Assembly: GCF_002870965.1 (NCBI RefSeq)
Contig: NZ_PHSO01000005.1
Coordinates: 434,001 to 498,000 of the forward strand
DNA from: Tsuneonella flava
GTDB lineage: Bacteria; Pseudomonadota; Alphaproteobacteria; Sphingomonadales; Sphingomonadaceae
Direction: 5' to 3'
DNA: 64,000 nt
Position 1 is the first letter of the stretch; each line of letters opens with the position of its first letter. The position numbers were made by a program, and so were the translations under genes. The notes under the pieces were generated by a model, which was not told the origin of the DNA, did not search any database, and saw nothing but the letters and a program-made list of their open reading frames with translations. Below are positions 1-7,928 of this stretch, piece by piece.

Positions 1-18
1 GTTTGGTCCGGCGGATTG

Positions 19-696
19 TCACTTCGGAATTTGCCAGCGCACAGAGCTGGACCAGCTGCTGGCGACTTCATCGCCGTTACCGTCAGTCGCCGGCTTGAAG
101 CGGGCGCGACGTGTAATCAACGAACATGTCGTATTGTCGAGATCCGAGCTGCCGCTCGAACGGGTTACAGTACAACTGGTTACCCGACCATTCGCGCCCA
201 CCTGAACGGTAAAGCCTGTGGTTCCTTCGCGTTCCTCACGCAGTGCGCGTGACGGATAGTCGTTGGAGTTGGCCCACGAACCAGGGTTGCCACGCGGACT
301 TGGCGGCTTGGGCTGGAACTTCGGCGGCGGCGGTGCCGGCGGTGGGGGCGGGGCCACAGGAGCAGGCGGCGGTACGCGCAGCACCGGCGGTGCGGGCGGC
401 GGAATCGTCGGCTGCGTCTGGATCGGCGGCGGTGCCGGCGCAATATTGATCGGCGGCGGCGGCGCGACAACCGGGGGCGGTGTCGTGTCGGGCTGCTTCT
501 CAGGCGGCGGCGGCGGTGGTTTCTTTTCGGGCTCCGGCTCTTTGATATCGACTGTGGTTACACGTTCGATCGCCTTCTTGACTGCCGAATAGGCAAGTCC
601 GGTGACGAGCGCATAACCGAGGGCGATATGGATGAGCGCAACGATGACAATAGCGACAATCTTGCTGCCGCTCATCTGTTGGTCTGCGTAGGCCAT
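19..696 (-). CDS. tonB: TonB family energy transducer
   Basis: A 225-residue inner-membrane protein that passes proton-motive-force energy from ExbB/ExbD to outer-membrane TonB-dependent receptors. An uncleaved N-terminal anchor spans about residues 11-33. A long Pro-rich periplasmic spacer (about 50-140, with runs of PPPPPP and PAPPP) follows, then a TonB C-terminal domain (about 150-225) with the pattern FTVQVGANGRV and a RARFKPA block. The start at 696 has TGGAG 12 nt upstream; the in-frame Met at residue 8 has no ribosome site. No exbB/exbD is visible in the window. The two large receptors at 39.6 and 50.1 kb are plausible clients. Two cysteines in the C-terminal domain could form a disulfide. 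Confidence 0.93.
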   Translation of the reverse strand: MAYADQQMSGSKIVAIVIVALIHIALGYALVTGLAYSAVKKAIERVTTVDIKEPEPEKKPPPPPPEKQPDTTPPPVVAPPPPINIAPAPPPIQTQPTIPPPAPPVLRVPPPAPVAPPPPPAPPPPKFQPKPPSPRGNPGSWANSNDYPSRALREEREGTTGFTVQVGANGRVTSCTVTRSSGSSDLDNTTCSLITRRARFKPATDGNGDEVASSWSSSVRWQIPK

Positions 697-1032
697 TCAG
701 TCGCATCACTCCATCGTCTCACGCCGGGCGAGGCCCGGCAAACAAACTTCGAGGACGCGAGCTTATGCCACGCCTCGACGCAATCATTGCTGTCCACCCT
801 GCGTTCCACCGGATTAGGTGGAACTTAACGTCCACCGGACCCCCGATGATCCAGTCTGGACGTCCGGGACATTATGGTTTTCCTCTCCCGGTTCGAGCGA
901 ACTCTTAACGGGCTCATTCGCACCGCGCAAACCCTTTATCGGTTCACCGTGAATTCAGAGCCTGTCGTCTGCAACGGATAAAGCGCGATCCGGTTTCCAT
1001 ACCCAACTGGAGTCGCTATCGCGGAGAACGTT
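697..1032. other. Divergent intergenic region tonB / exported protein
   Basis: 336 bases without a gene. It must hold the promoters for tonB (leftward) and for the exported protein at 1033 (rightward). A perfect 7-bp inverted repeat GCCGGGC/GCCCGGC with a 3-nt loop lies at 723-739 in the presumed tonB leader. I could not assign a convincing Fur box or promoter hexamers. Confidence 0.5.
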
Positions 1033-1908
1033 ATGATTAAGACCATCCCCTTTCGCCGCCGGGCCATCGGCACTGCTGTTGCACTCGCAATTCTCCCTTT
1101 TTCAGGAGGGATTTCTGCGCCTCTTGCGGCGGCGGAACCGGTTTCATCGACGGCATCCCGGCTAACGTATGCGGACCTGGCGGATCTGGCCGATGCGGCC
1201 AATGCAGTGGTCCATGTAAAGGTGACCAGTCAGGCTACCGTATCGCCTGAAAGGGCACCCAATGTCGTGCCCGGAATGGTGCGAATCTATGTCGAGGCAG
1301 CGACGGTGGCGCTGGTTTCGGGCTCGGCGCCGGTGGGCGAATCGCTGCGATATCTGGTCGATCTCCCGCTCGATTCGCGCGGGAAGGCTCCCAAGTTGAA
1401 GAAACAGGATTTCCTCCTGTTCGCCCGCGCCGTTCCCGGCAAACCGGGTGAACTGCAACTTGTGGGGTCGGGGGCGCAACAGCCATGGACGCCGGAACTG
1501 GAGCAGCGCGTGCGCCCCATTCTGACGGCGATGCTGTCGCCCGACGCGCCGCCGCATATCACCGGTGTGCGCGATGCGCTGGCGGTGCCCGGCACGCTGG
1601 CGGGTGAATCGGAAACGCAGATGTTCCTTTCGACCAGAAGCGGCGATCCGGTGTCGATTTCGGTCGTGCGCCGCCCCGGCATGGATCCGGTGTGGGGCGT
1701 ATCGTTTTCCGAAATCGTCGATCAGGCAGCGCGCCCGCCCGCGCGGGATTCTTTAGAATGGTACAGGCTTGCCTGTTTCCTGCCCGCGCAATTGCCGGCC
1801 AAGGCGAACCTGTCCCGCGATTCTGCGTCGCGGGCACTTGCCGAAGACGATTATGCCTATGTGATGCAGCAACTCGGCCCCTGCACCCGCACCCTTTCCC
1901 GGCAATAG
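1033..1908 (+). CDS. Exported protein of unknown function
   Basis: 291 residues. The N-terminus is a clear Sec signal: positive MIKTIPFRRR, then hydrophobic AIGTAVALAILPF, then a cleavage region APLAAAEP near residue 35. The mature part has no motif I recognise. It is a soluble-looking alpha/beta sequence with a DLADLADAANAVVHVKV segment near residues 50-68 and two cysteines near the C-terminus that could form a periplasmic disulfide. Start chosen at ATG 1033 with GGAGA 7 nt upstream. The gene stands alone between tonB (divergent) and hom (same strand, 78 nt downstream). Function unknown. Confidence 0.75.
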   Translation: MIKTIPFRRRAIGTAVALAILPFSGGISAPLAAAEPVSSTASRLTYADLADLADAANAVVHVKVTSQATVSPERAPNVVPGMVRIYVEAATVALVSGSAPVGESLRYLVDLPLDSRGKAPKLKKQDFLLFARAVPGKPGELQLVGSGAQQPWTPELEQRVRPILTAMLSPDAPPHITGVRDALAVPGTLAGESETQMFLSTRSGDPVSISVVRRPGMDPVWGVSFSEIVDQAARPPARDSLEWYRLACFLPAQLPAKANLSRDSASRALAEDDYAYVMQQLGPCTRTLSRQ

Positions 1909-1986
1909 TATCTCTATCTTTGCCAGCGCCGCGCCGCTCGCCTAGGGGGGGGCAGCGCGACTTTGGTGAAGGGAGTTTTACATATC

Positions 1987-3297
1987 ATGGCCGAACCGTT
2001 GCGGATCGCACTGGCCGGGCTGGGCACTGTCGGAGCAGGGGTGATTCGCCTGCTCGACGTAAACGCCGCGCTGGTCGGCGCGCGTGCAGGCCGCCCGTTG
2101 CAGATCGTGGCTGTCAGCGCGCGCGACCGGGCGAAGGATCGCGGAGTGGACCTGTCGCGATACGAGTGGTGCGACGATATGACGGCGATGGCCGCCCGCG
2201 ACGATGTCGATATCGTGGTCGAACTGGTCGGCGGGTCCGACGGACCGGCGCTCACGCTGGCGCGTAACACCATCGCGCAGGGCAAGGGGCTGGTCACCGC
2301 CAACAAGGCGATGATCGCGCATCATGGGCTTGCACTGGCCGAAGCGGCGGAAGCAGCCGGGGTCGCGCTCAAATTCGAAGCGGCGGTCGCTGGCGGTATC
2401 CCGGTGGTGAAGGGATTGCGCGAAGGCGCGGCGGCGAATGCCATCGAAAGCGTGCAGGGTATTCTCAACGGCACCTGCAATTTCATCCTCTCGACGATGG
2501 AGGACAGCGGGGCGGATTTCGATGACGTGCTGGCGCAGGCGCAGGCGCATGGTTATGCCGAGGCCGATCCCACGTTCGATATCGAAGGGATAGATGCCGC
2601 GCACAAGCTGGCGATTTTGTCGGCCATCGCGTTCGGCGCACGGCTCGATTTCGCGCAAGTCCATGCCGAGGGGATCGCGCGGGTGCGTGCGGCCGATATT
2701 GCACGGGCCAAGGATCTGGGTTTCGTCATCCGTCTGGTCGGATCGGCCGATGTAGAGCCCGCGCCCGGTGGCGGGCAGCGCCTGTTGCAACGGGTGCGCC
2801 CGTGCCTGGTGCCCGACGGGCATCCGCTGGCCCATGTCGATGGACCGACTAACGCGGTGGTCGCGCAAGGCAATTTCTCCGGCCGCCTGCTGTTTCAGGG
2901 CGCCGGTGCGGGCGATGGCCCGACGGCAAGCGCGGTAGTGGCCGACCTGATCGACATTGCCCGCGGCGAGGCCGGTCCGGCATTCTCGGTGCCGGTGGGC
3001 GATCTGGCCCCGCTCGAACCCGCCGACGCGGGCGAACGGACCGGGCGCAATTATATTCGCTTCACTGTGGCCGACCGTCCCGGCGTGCTGGCGGAAATCA
3101 CCGCCGCGATGCGCGATGCTGGGGTGTCGATCGAAAGCCTGATCCAGCAAGGCCGGCAGAAAGAAGGCGGCGAAGTGCTGGTGGCGATGGTCGTGCACGA
3201 AGGCCCGGCGCGCACCGTTACCGAAGCGTTGCGCCTGCTCGAAGGGTCGGAAAGCCTGACCGCACCGCCGCTGGTGATGCCTATTCTGGCAGCGTAA
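1987..3297 (+). CDS. hom: Homoserine dehydrogenase
   Basis: 436 residues. Reduces aspartate 4-semialdehyde to homoserine with NAD(P)H, the branch point to threonine, methionine and isoleucine. The Rossmann motif GLGTVGAG is at the N-terminus, the catalytic domain contains the family block GILNGTCNFIL and a YAEADPTFDIEG stretch, and a C-terminal ACT domain (about 350-425, RFTVADRPGVLAEIT) suggests threonine feedback inhibition. I start at ATG 1987, preceded by GAAGGGA; an in-frame TTG at 1963 is less likely. The 3' end overlaps the convergent exported-protein gene by 17 bp. It is a monofunctional enzyme with no aspartokinase domain. Confidence 0.96.
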   Translation: MAEPLRIALAGLGTVGAGVIRLLDVNAALVGARAGRPLQIVAVSARDRAKDRGVDLSRYEWCDDMTAMAARDDVDIVVELVGGSDGPALTLARNTIAQGKGLVTANKAMIAHHGLALAEAAEAAGVALKFEAAVAGGIPVVKGLREGAAANAIESVQGILNGTCNFILSTMEDSGADFDDVLAQAQAHGYAEADPTFDIEGIDAAHKLAILSAIAFGARLDFAQVHAEGIARVRAADIARAKDLGFVIRLVGSADVEPAPGGGQRLLQRVRPCLVPDGHPLAHVDGPTNAVVAQGNFSGRLLFQGAGAGDGPTASAVVADLIDIARGEAGPAFSVPVGDLAPLEPADAGERTGRNYIRFTVADRPGVLAEITAAMRDAGVSIESLIQQGRQKEGGEVLVAMVVHEGPARTVTEALRLLEGSESLTAPPLVMPILAA

Positions 3298-3868
3298 CGG
3301 GCGGTTCGTTCGCGCCCGCGCTTCCCTGCACGGCATTGCCGTTGTTTACGGGTGAGTCAGGCTGACCATCGCCCGATGCGGTTCCGGGCTCCGGGGCTGC
3401 GGGTGGCGGCCCGTCATAGCCGCGTGGGGCCAGCCCGCGCGCGACGCGGTCGGCATCCGAGCCGGGTGGGGCTTCTGGAATCGCTTTCAGGTCAATCATC
3501 ACCGGCATGGGTTTGGGGCACGGCGGCACGAAGCACCCGCGCGCCACCACCGGACCAGGGTAATGCGGTTCGAAATCGGGCGCACGCGGGACAATGTCTT
3601 TCACGGTGCTCGGGTCGAGTTCCATGCTCGATTTGACGCGGAACTGGCTCTGTTCCTCCAGCTCGCCGCACACGACAATGGGGCCGCCCGGTTCGGGCGC
3701 CGGGCACTTGCTCTTTTTTTCTTTCGCTGGCGGGCCATAAGCCTGCTTTGCGGTATCAATGGCCTGTTCGGCGGTTACTTTATCGCCATCCTGCGCGTAA
3801 GCAGTGGTAGGCAAAAATATTGCCAGGGCAATCGCATAGCGAACAACCCGGCCTGCACTGCTCGACAA
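3281..3868 (-). CDS. Exported proline-rich protein, TTG start
   Basis: 195 residues, function unknown. The start is read as TTG at 3868 because a near-perfect ribosome site GAAGGAG sits 7 nt upstream and translation then opens with a good signal peptide (RVVRYAIALAIFLPTTAYAQ). A longer frame from 3949 would run over the glpX start region and has no ribosome site. The mature protein has an alpha-helical start (TAEQAIDTAKQAYG), four cysteines in pairs (CPAPEPGGPIVVCGE and CFVPPCPKP) and a Pro/Gly-rich tail, so it is probably periplasmic and disulfide-linked. It is divergent from glpX (56-nt gap) and overlaps the hom stop at its 3' end. Confidence 0.72.
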   Translation of the reverse strand: MSSSAGRVVRYAIALAIFLPTTAYAQDGDKVTAEQAIDTAKQAYGPPAKEKKSKCPAPEPGGPIVVCGELEEQSQFRVKSSMELDPSTVKDIVPRAPDFEPHYPGPVVARGCFVPPCPKPMPVMIDLKAIPEAPPGSDADRVARGLAPRGYDGPPPAAPEPGTASGDGQPDSPVNNGNAVQGSAGANEPPVTLPE

Positions 3869-3924
3869 TCCCGGGCTCCTTCGGCTACCGGGCCCTAACA
3901 CTCGCTTCTGGGACTGAATCTGCC

Positions 3925-4911
3925 ATGAACAAGACGACACCTTCGACATCCAATGCGCTCGACCGGGTGCTCGTGCTCGAAATGGTCCGCGTGACCGAAG
4001 CCGCCGCTATCGCCGCCAGCAAGATGGTCGGGCGTGGGGACGAGAAAGCCGCCGATGCCGCCGCTGTGGAGGCGATGCGTATGGCGTTCGACGAACTCTA
4101 TATGGACGGCACCGTGGTCATCGGCGAAGGCGAACGCGATGAAGCGCCGATGCTCTACATCGGGGAGAAAGTCGGCGGCGCACCGGGCAAAGGGCCGAAG
4201 ATCGATATCGCGCTCGACCCGCTGGAAGGCACTACGATCACCGCGAAGGCCGGGCCGAACGCGCTGGCCGTGCTGGCCGCCGCCGAAGAAGGCTGCCTGC
4301 TCAACGCGCCCGATACATATATGGACAAGCTGGCTGTTGGCCCCGGCTATCCCGAAGGAATCATCGATCTGGCGAAAAGCCCGACCGAAAACGTCAAAGC
4401 GGTGGCTGCCGCGAAGGGTGTCGAGCCGGGAGACATTATCGTTTGTGTGCTCGACCGTCCGCGCCATGCCGATTTGATCGCGGAGCTGCGCGGGCTGGGC
4501 TGCGGCGTCGTGCTGATCGGCGATGGCGACGTGGCGGGTGTGATCGCAGTGACCGATCCCGACACCACTATCGACATGTATATGGGCCAGGGCGGTGCGC
4601 CCGAAGGCGTATTGGCCGCAGCAGCGCTGCGCTGCGTGGGCGGACAGTTCAACGGTCGTCTGGTATTCCGTAACGAGGATGAGAAAGCCCGCGCCCGCAA
4701 ATGGGGGATCGCGGACAAGGACTTCGACCGGATTTACAAGCTGGAAGAACTGGCCAGGGGCGATTGCATCTTCGCGGCAACCGGTGTGACCGACGGATCG
4801 CTGCTCGATGGAGTCAAGCGCCTGCGCGGCGGCAAGATGACGACCGAAAGCGTGGTGATGCGCGCATCGAGCGGGACGGTTCGCTGGATCCGGGGCGAAC
4901 ACCGCATCTGA
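3925..4911 (+). CDS. glpX: Class II fructose-1,6-bisphosphatase
   Basis: 328 residues, usual for GlpX. Hydrolyses fructose-1,6-bisphosphate in gluconeogenesis. Diagnostic blocks are DGTVVIGEGERDEAPMLYIG (metal site), IDIALDPLEGTT (catalytic, residues about 90-100), and ASSGTVRWI at the C-terminus. The start is ATG 3925, giving the standard short N-terminus with LDRVLVLEMVRVTEAAAIAA; the frame is open further upstream but lacks homology-like sequence there. In sphingomonads glpX commonly follows hom, as here. The only gene between them is the small exported protein on the opposite strand. A terminator-like hairpin follows at 4989-5011. Confidence 0.96.
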   Translation: MNKTTPSTSNALDRVLVLEMVRVTEAAAIAASKMVGRGDEKAADAAAVEAMRMAFDELYMDGTVVIGEGERDEAPMLYIGEKVGGAPGKGPKIDIALDPLEGTTITAKAGPNALAVLAAAEEGCLLNAPDTYMDKLAVGPGYPEGIIDLAKSPTENVKAVAAAKGVEPGDIIVCVLDRPRHADLIAELRGLGCGVVLIGDGDVAGVIAVTDPDTTIDMYMGQGGAPEGVLAAAALRCVGGQFNGRLVFRNEDEKARARKWGIADKDFDRIYKLEELARGDCIFAATGVTDGSLLDGVKRLRGGKMTTESVVMRASSGTVRWIRGEHRI

Positions 4912-4988
4912 TCGGTCGGCGGATTGCGCCGCCGGATGAATTATCAAGCCTGTCCACAACGCGGGCAGGCCCTGTTGCAATCGTGAGA

Positions 4989-5020
4989 CTCCCGGCTAAT
5001 CCCGCCGGGAGCCTACATTT
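4989..5020 (+). terminator. Terminator-like hairpin after glpX
   Basis: Perfect 8-bp stem CTCCCGGC/GCCGGGAG (4989-4996 with 5004-5011) and a 7-nt loop, followed by the weakly T-rich CCTACATTTA. It lies 77 nt past the glpX stop and 48 nt before prs. The short, impure T tract makes it a modest intrinsic terminator. Confidence 0.45.
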
Positions 5021-5059
5021 ACGCGATTCTGTGCCGCCAGCCGAGGGAGCCCCAGTGCG

Positions 5060-5995
5060 ATGAAGATCATGTCCGGCAACTCGAACCTCCCGCTCGCCCG
5101 GGCGATTGCGGGTTATCTCGAAATGCCGCTGACCGATGCCAGCGTCCGCCGGTTCGCGGATGAAGAGGTGTTCGTCGAAATTCACGAAAACGTGCGCGGC
5201 GAAGATGTGTTCGTGATCCAGTCGACCGGCTTCCCGGCCAACGACAACCTGATGGAACTGCTGATCTGCATCGATGCGCTGCGGCGGGCTTCGGCCCGGC
5301 GGATCACTGCGGTCGTTCCCTATTTCGGTTATGCGCGGCAGGATCGCAAACCCGGCCCGCGCACCCCGATCAGCGCCAAACTGGTCGCCAACCTGATTAC
5401 GCAGGCAGGGGCGGACCGCGTGCTGTCGGTCGATCTTCACGCTGGCCAGATTCAGGGATTCTTCGATATCCCCACCGACAACCTGTTCGCCGCACCGGTG
5501 ATGGCGGCGGATATTCAGGCCCGCTACGGTGATCGCGACCTGATGGTGGTGTCCCCCGACGTCGGCGGCGTGGTCCGCGCCCGTGCACTGGCCAAGCGGC
5601 TCGACAACGCGCCGCTGGCCATCGTCGACAAGCGGCGCGACCGGCCCGGCGAATCCGAAGTGATGAACATCATCGGTGACGTATCGGGCCGCCACTGCAT
5701 CCTGATCGACGATATCGTCGATTCGGGAGGCACGCTGTGCAACGCGGCGCAGGCTCTGCTCGACAACGGTGCCAAGTCGGTTGCCGCCTATATCACGCAC
5801 GGGGTGCTGTCGGGCGGTGCTGTGGCTCGTGTCGATAGCTCCGCGCTGGAAGAACTGGTGATTTCCGACACTATCCGCCCGACCGATGCTGCCAACGATT
5901 CGAGCCGTATCCGCATCCTCACGATTGCCCCGCTGATCGGCGAAGCGGTCCGCCGGATTGCCGACGAAAGCTCGGTCAGTTCGCTGTTCGATTGA
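5060..5995 (+). CDS. prs: Ribose-phosphate pyrophosphokinase
   Basis: 311 residues, full length for PRPP synthase. Transfers pyrophosphate from ATP to ribose-5-phosphate, giving PRPP for purine, pyrimidine, histidine, tryptophan and NAD synthesis. Seen: the N-terminal [20 protein letters not shown] block, the flexible ATP-binding loop [18 protein letters not shown], the [18 protein letters not shown] motif, and the PRPP-binding loop [17 protein letters not shown] 5060 is preceded by GAGGGAGCCCCAGTGCG. hisN begins 10 nt after the stop, so prs and hisN are likely cotranscribed. This makes sense because histidine synthesis begins from PRPP. Confidence 0.97.
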   Translation: MKIMSGNSNLPLARAIAGYLEMPLTDASVRRFADEEVFVEIHENVRGEDVFVIQSTGFPANDNLMELLICIDALRRASARRITAVVPYFGYARQDRKPGPRTPISAKLVANLITQAGADRVLSVDLHAGQIQGFFDIPTDNLFAAPVMAADIQARYGDRDLMVVSPDVGGVVRARALAKRLDNAPLAIVDKRRDRPGESEVMNIIGDVSGRHCILIDDIVDSGGTLCNAAQALLDNGAKSVAAYITHGVLSGGAVARVDSSALEELVISDTIRPTDAANDSSRIRILTIAPLIGEAVRRIADESSVSSLFD

Positions 5996-6005
5996 TCGGC
6001 AAGCG

Positions 6006-6785
6006 ATGACCATTGCCGACGATATCGCGCTGGCACACCGGCTGGCCGATGCCGCCGGGGCGGCTATCCGGCCGCATTTCCGGGCGGTGGATGCGGAGCG
6101 TAAAGCCGATGCATCGCCTGTGACCGAAGCGGATCGCGGCGCGGAAGAAGCAATGCGGCGTATTCTTGCTGCCGAAGTGCCGCGCGACGGGATCGCGGGT
6201 GAGGAATACGGGTATGAGAAGGGTGAGAGCGGGCGCCAGTGGGTGCTCGATCCGATTGACGGGACTGCCGCTTTCCTTGCCGGGCGACCGATTTTCGGCA
6301 CATTGATCGCGCTGCTGCACGATGGCTGGCCGGTACTGGGCATGATCGATCAGCCGATCCTGAAAGAACGCTGGCTGGGCGTGACGGGGCAGCCAACCAC
6401 GCTGAATGGTCAGCCGGTGACAACGCGCGCCTGTCGCGAACTGGCCGATGCCACACTGGCGACGACCGGGCCGCATTATTTCGACGATCACGATGGCGCC
6501 CATTTCATGGGGCTGGCCGCGAAGACCGATCATAAACGCATGGTGATGGGCGGCGATTGCTATAACTACGCGATGCTCGCCACCGGGCAGATCGACGTGG
6601 TGTGCGAAGCCAATCTGAAATTGCACGACTGGGCCGCGCTGGTTCCTGTGGTGGAGGGGGCCGGTGGCACGATGTGCGACTGGAACGGCGATCCGTTGCA
6701 CATCGACAGCGATGGTCACGTGCTGGCGCTGGGCGACCCCGCCCGATTGGAAGATGTGATCGAGGCGCTCGCCTGCCATCATTGA
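6006..6785 (+). CDS. hisN: Inositol-monophosphatase-family histidinol-phosphatase
   Basis: 259 residues. Dephosphorylates histidinol phosphate in histidine synthesis (HisN type), although the superfamily also contains inositol-1-phosphatases. Motifs in order: metal-coordinating EE in GEEYG (about residues 65-69), catalytic WVLDPIDGTAAF (about 82-93), and the C-terminal metal site LHDWAALVPVVEGAGG (about 204-219). The N-terminal pattern ADASPVTEADRGAEEAMR is typical of HisN. The start is ATG 6006, 10 nt after prs; the frame is also open back into prs. HisN and a generic inositol phosphatase cannot be separated with certainty by eye, but the prs neighbour favours HisN. Confidence 0.88.
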   Translation: MTIADDIALAHRLADAAGAAIRPHFRAVDAERKADASPVTEADRGAEEAMRRILAAEVPRDGIAGEEYGYEKGESGRQWVLDPIDGTAAFLAGRPIFGTLIALLHDGWPVLGMIDQPILKERWLGVTGQPTTLNGQPVTTRACRELADATLATTGPHYFDDHDGAHFMGLAAKTDHKRMVMGGDCYNYAMLATGQIDVVCEANLKLHDWAALVPVVEGAGGTMCDWNGDPLHIDSDGHVLALGDPARLEDVIEALACHH

Positions 6786-7155
6786 TCCGGGTGCGCGGCG
6801 CTTTCCTACAGTGGGATCGCCCGGCACAGTGCGCGGCATGGTTTTGCCCGATCTGCCCATTCGAATAGCTGCTGTCTGCGTGGCTTTGCGGACCATTCCG
6901 GCATGGCGCTCGTTCGCTTGCGCGGGGGCAGGTTTTTCTTCTTCAGGACAGTGTAACATGTGTAACACTTGTTCAGGCTGCCTGTGCCGATCCTGAACGC
7001 AGCCCATGTGTTCAGGCGGCGGGGTGGTATCGGTGCTTGCCTTTGGCGGCCACGCCCGCTAGTGGCGCGCGCTTCACCGACACGTGATTCATGTGCCGGC
7101 CTGGCGAACAAGGGCTGCCAGGGCTGGCCGTACGTGTCCCCGAAAGGAGACGAAA
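6786..7155. other. Intergenic region and rpmI leader
   Basis: 370 bases between hisN and rpmI with no supported gene. Seen: a 9-bp-period direct repeat GTGTAACA (6951-6958 and 6960-6967), an inverted repeat GTTCAGG/CCTGAAC (6971-6977 with 6992-6998) with a third TTCAGG copy at 7011-7016, and a strong composite hairpin ending just before the rpmI ribosome site (listed separately). Neither infC nor thrS is present upstream of rpmI here. Confidence 0.6.
7079..7138 (+). promoter_or_regulatory. Structured 5' leader hairpin of rpmI-rplT
   Basis: Three stacked helices by inspection: GACACGT (7079-7085) with ACGTGTC (7132-7138), GCCGG (7095-7099) with CTGGC (7124-7128, one G-T pair), and CCTGGC (7100-7105) with GCCAGG (7117-7122), closing an 11-nt loop. 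There is one bulged G at 7123. The structure ends 3 nt before the AAAGGAG ribosome site (7142-7148), so folding could affect initiation. In other bacteria L20 represses its own operon by binding mRNA, and this could be such a site, but that is inference. Confidence 0.55.
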
Positions 7156-7359
7156 ATGCCCAAGATGAAGACCAAGAGCGGTGTGAAGAAACGCTTCAAG
7201 ATCACCGCGACCGGCAAGGTCAAGCACGGTGTGGCCGGCAAGCGCCACCGCCTGATCAGCCACAATGCGAAGTACATCCGCCAGAACCGCGGCACCTCTG
7301 TGATCTCCGACGCCGATGCGAAGACGATCAAGAAGTGGGCCCCTTACGGCCTCGATTGA
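7156..7359 (+). CDS. rpmI: 50S ribosomal protein L35
   Basis: 67 residues, basic throughout. A component of the large ribosomal subunit, recognised by [15 protein letters not shown] at the N-terminus and [18 protein letters not shown] in the middle. The start is ATG 7156 with the strong ribosome site AAAGGAG 7 nt upstream; upstream in-frame codons belong to the leader hairpin. rplT follows after 26 nt, the usual operon order. infC, which often precedes rpmI in other bacteria, is absent here. Confidence 0.97.
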   Translation: MPKMKTKSGVKKRFKITATGKVKHGVAGKRHRLISHNAKYIRQNRGTSVISDADAKTIKKWAPYGLD

Positions 7360-7385
7360 GCGCCCGGTAGCAGGAGATATAGGAT

Positions 7386-7742
7386 ATGCCTCGCATTAAA
7401 CGCGGCGTGACCACACGCCAGAAGCACAAGCGGATTCTCGACCAGGCCAAGGGCTATCGCGGTCGCCGCAAGAACACCATTCGCGTTGCCCGTCAGGCGG
7501 TCGAAAAGGCCGGGCAATATGCCTACCGCGACCGCAAGGTGAAGAAGCGCACTTTCCGTGCGCTGTGGATCCAGCGGATCAACGCCGCAGTGCGCGCCGA
7601 AGGTCTCACCTATTCGCAGTTCATGCATGGCGTGAAGCTGGCCGGGATCGAGCTGGACCGTAAGGTTATGGCCGACCTCGCGATGAACGAAGGCGCGGCC
7701 TTCACGTCGATCATTGCACAGGCGAAGAAGGCACTCGGCTAA
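7386..7742 (+). CDS. rplT: 50S ribosomal protein L20
   Basis: 118 residues, the normal length. Binds 23S rRNA early in large-subunit assembly and in several bacteria also autoregulates translation of its own operon. The N-terminal basic arm ([40 protein letters not shown]) and the globular C-terminus ([20 protein letters not shown]) are both intact. AGGAGATATAGG precedes the ATG. A strong intrinsic terminator follows at 7771-7805. Confidence 0.98.
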   Translation: MPRIKRGVTTRQKHKRILDQAKGYRGRRKNTIRVARQAVEKAGQYAYRDRKVKKRTFRALWIQRINAAVRAEGLTYSQFMHGVKLAGIELDRKVMADLAMNEGAAFTSIIAQAKKALG

Positions 7743-7770
7743 GCCGGACTTCCTCCGATACGAATCGCAA

Positions 7771-7805
7771 GGGGGCGCCGTGGCATTGCCATCGGCGCCC
7801 CTTTT
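7771..7805 (+). terminator. Intrinsic terminator of rpmI-rplT
   Basis: GGGGCGCCG (7772-7780) pairs perfectly with CGGCGCCCC (7793-7801). An inner TGGC/GCCA helix extends the stem (one bulged T), and TTTT follows directly. It lies 29 nt beyond the rplT stop. Confidence 0.88.
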
Positions 7806-7928
7806 GCATGTGCCCGATTTGCAAGCCGGGTTGCAATTTCCGAGACTTAGTGCTCGAAGGCGCACAACCTTGGAAAACCAGGGAGAAATTGGGGAAGCGC
7901 TAGTTCGTCCACGGGGGGCAACGGGGTC

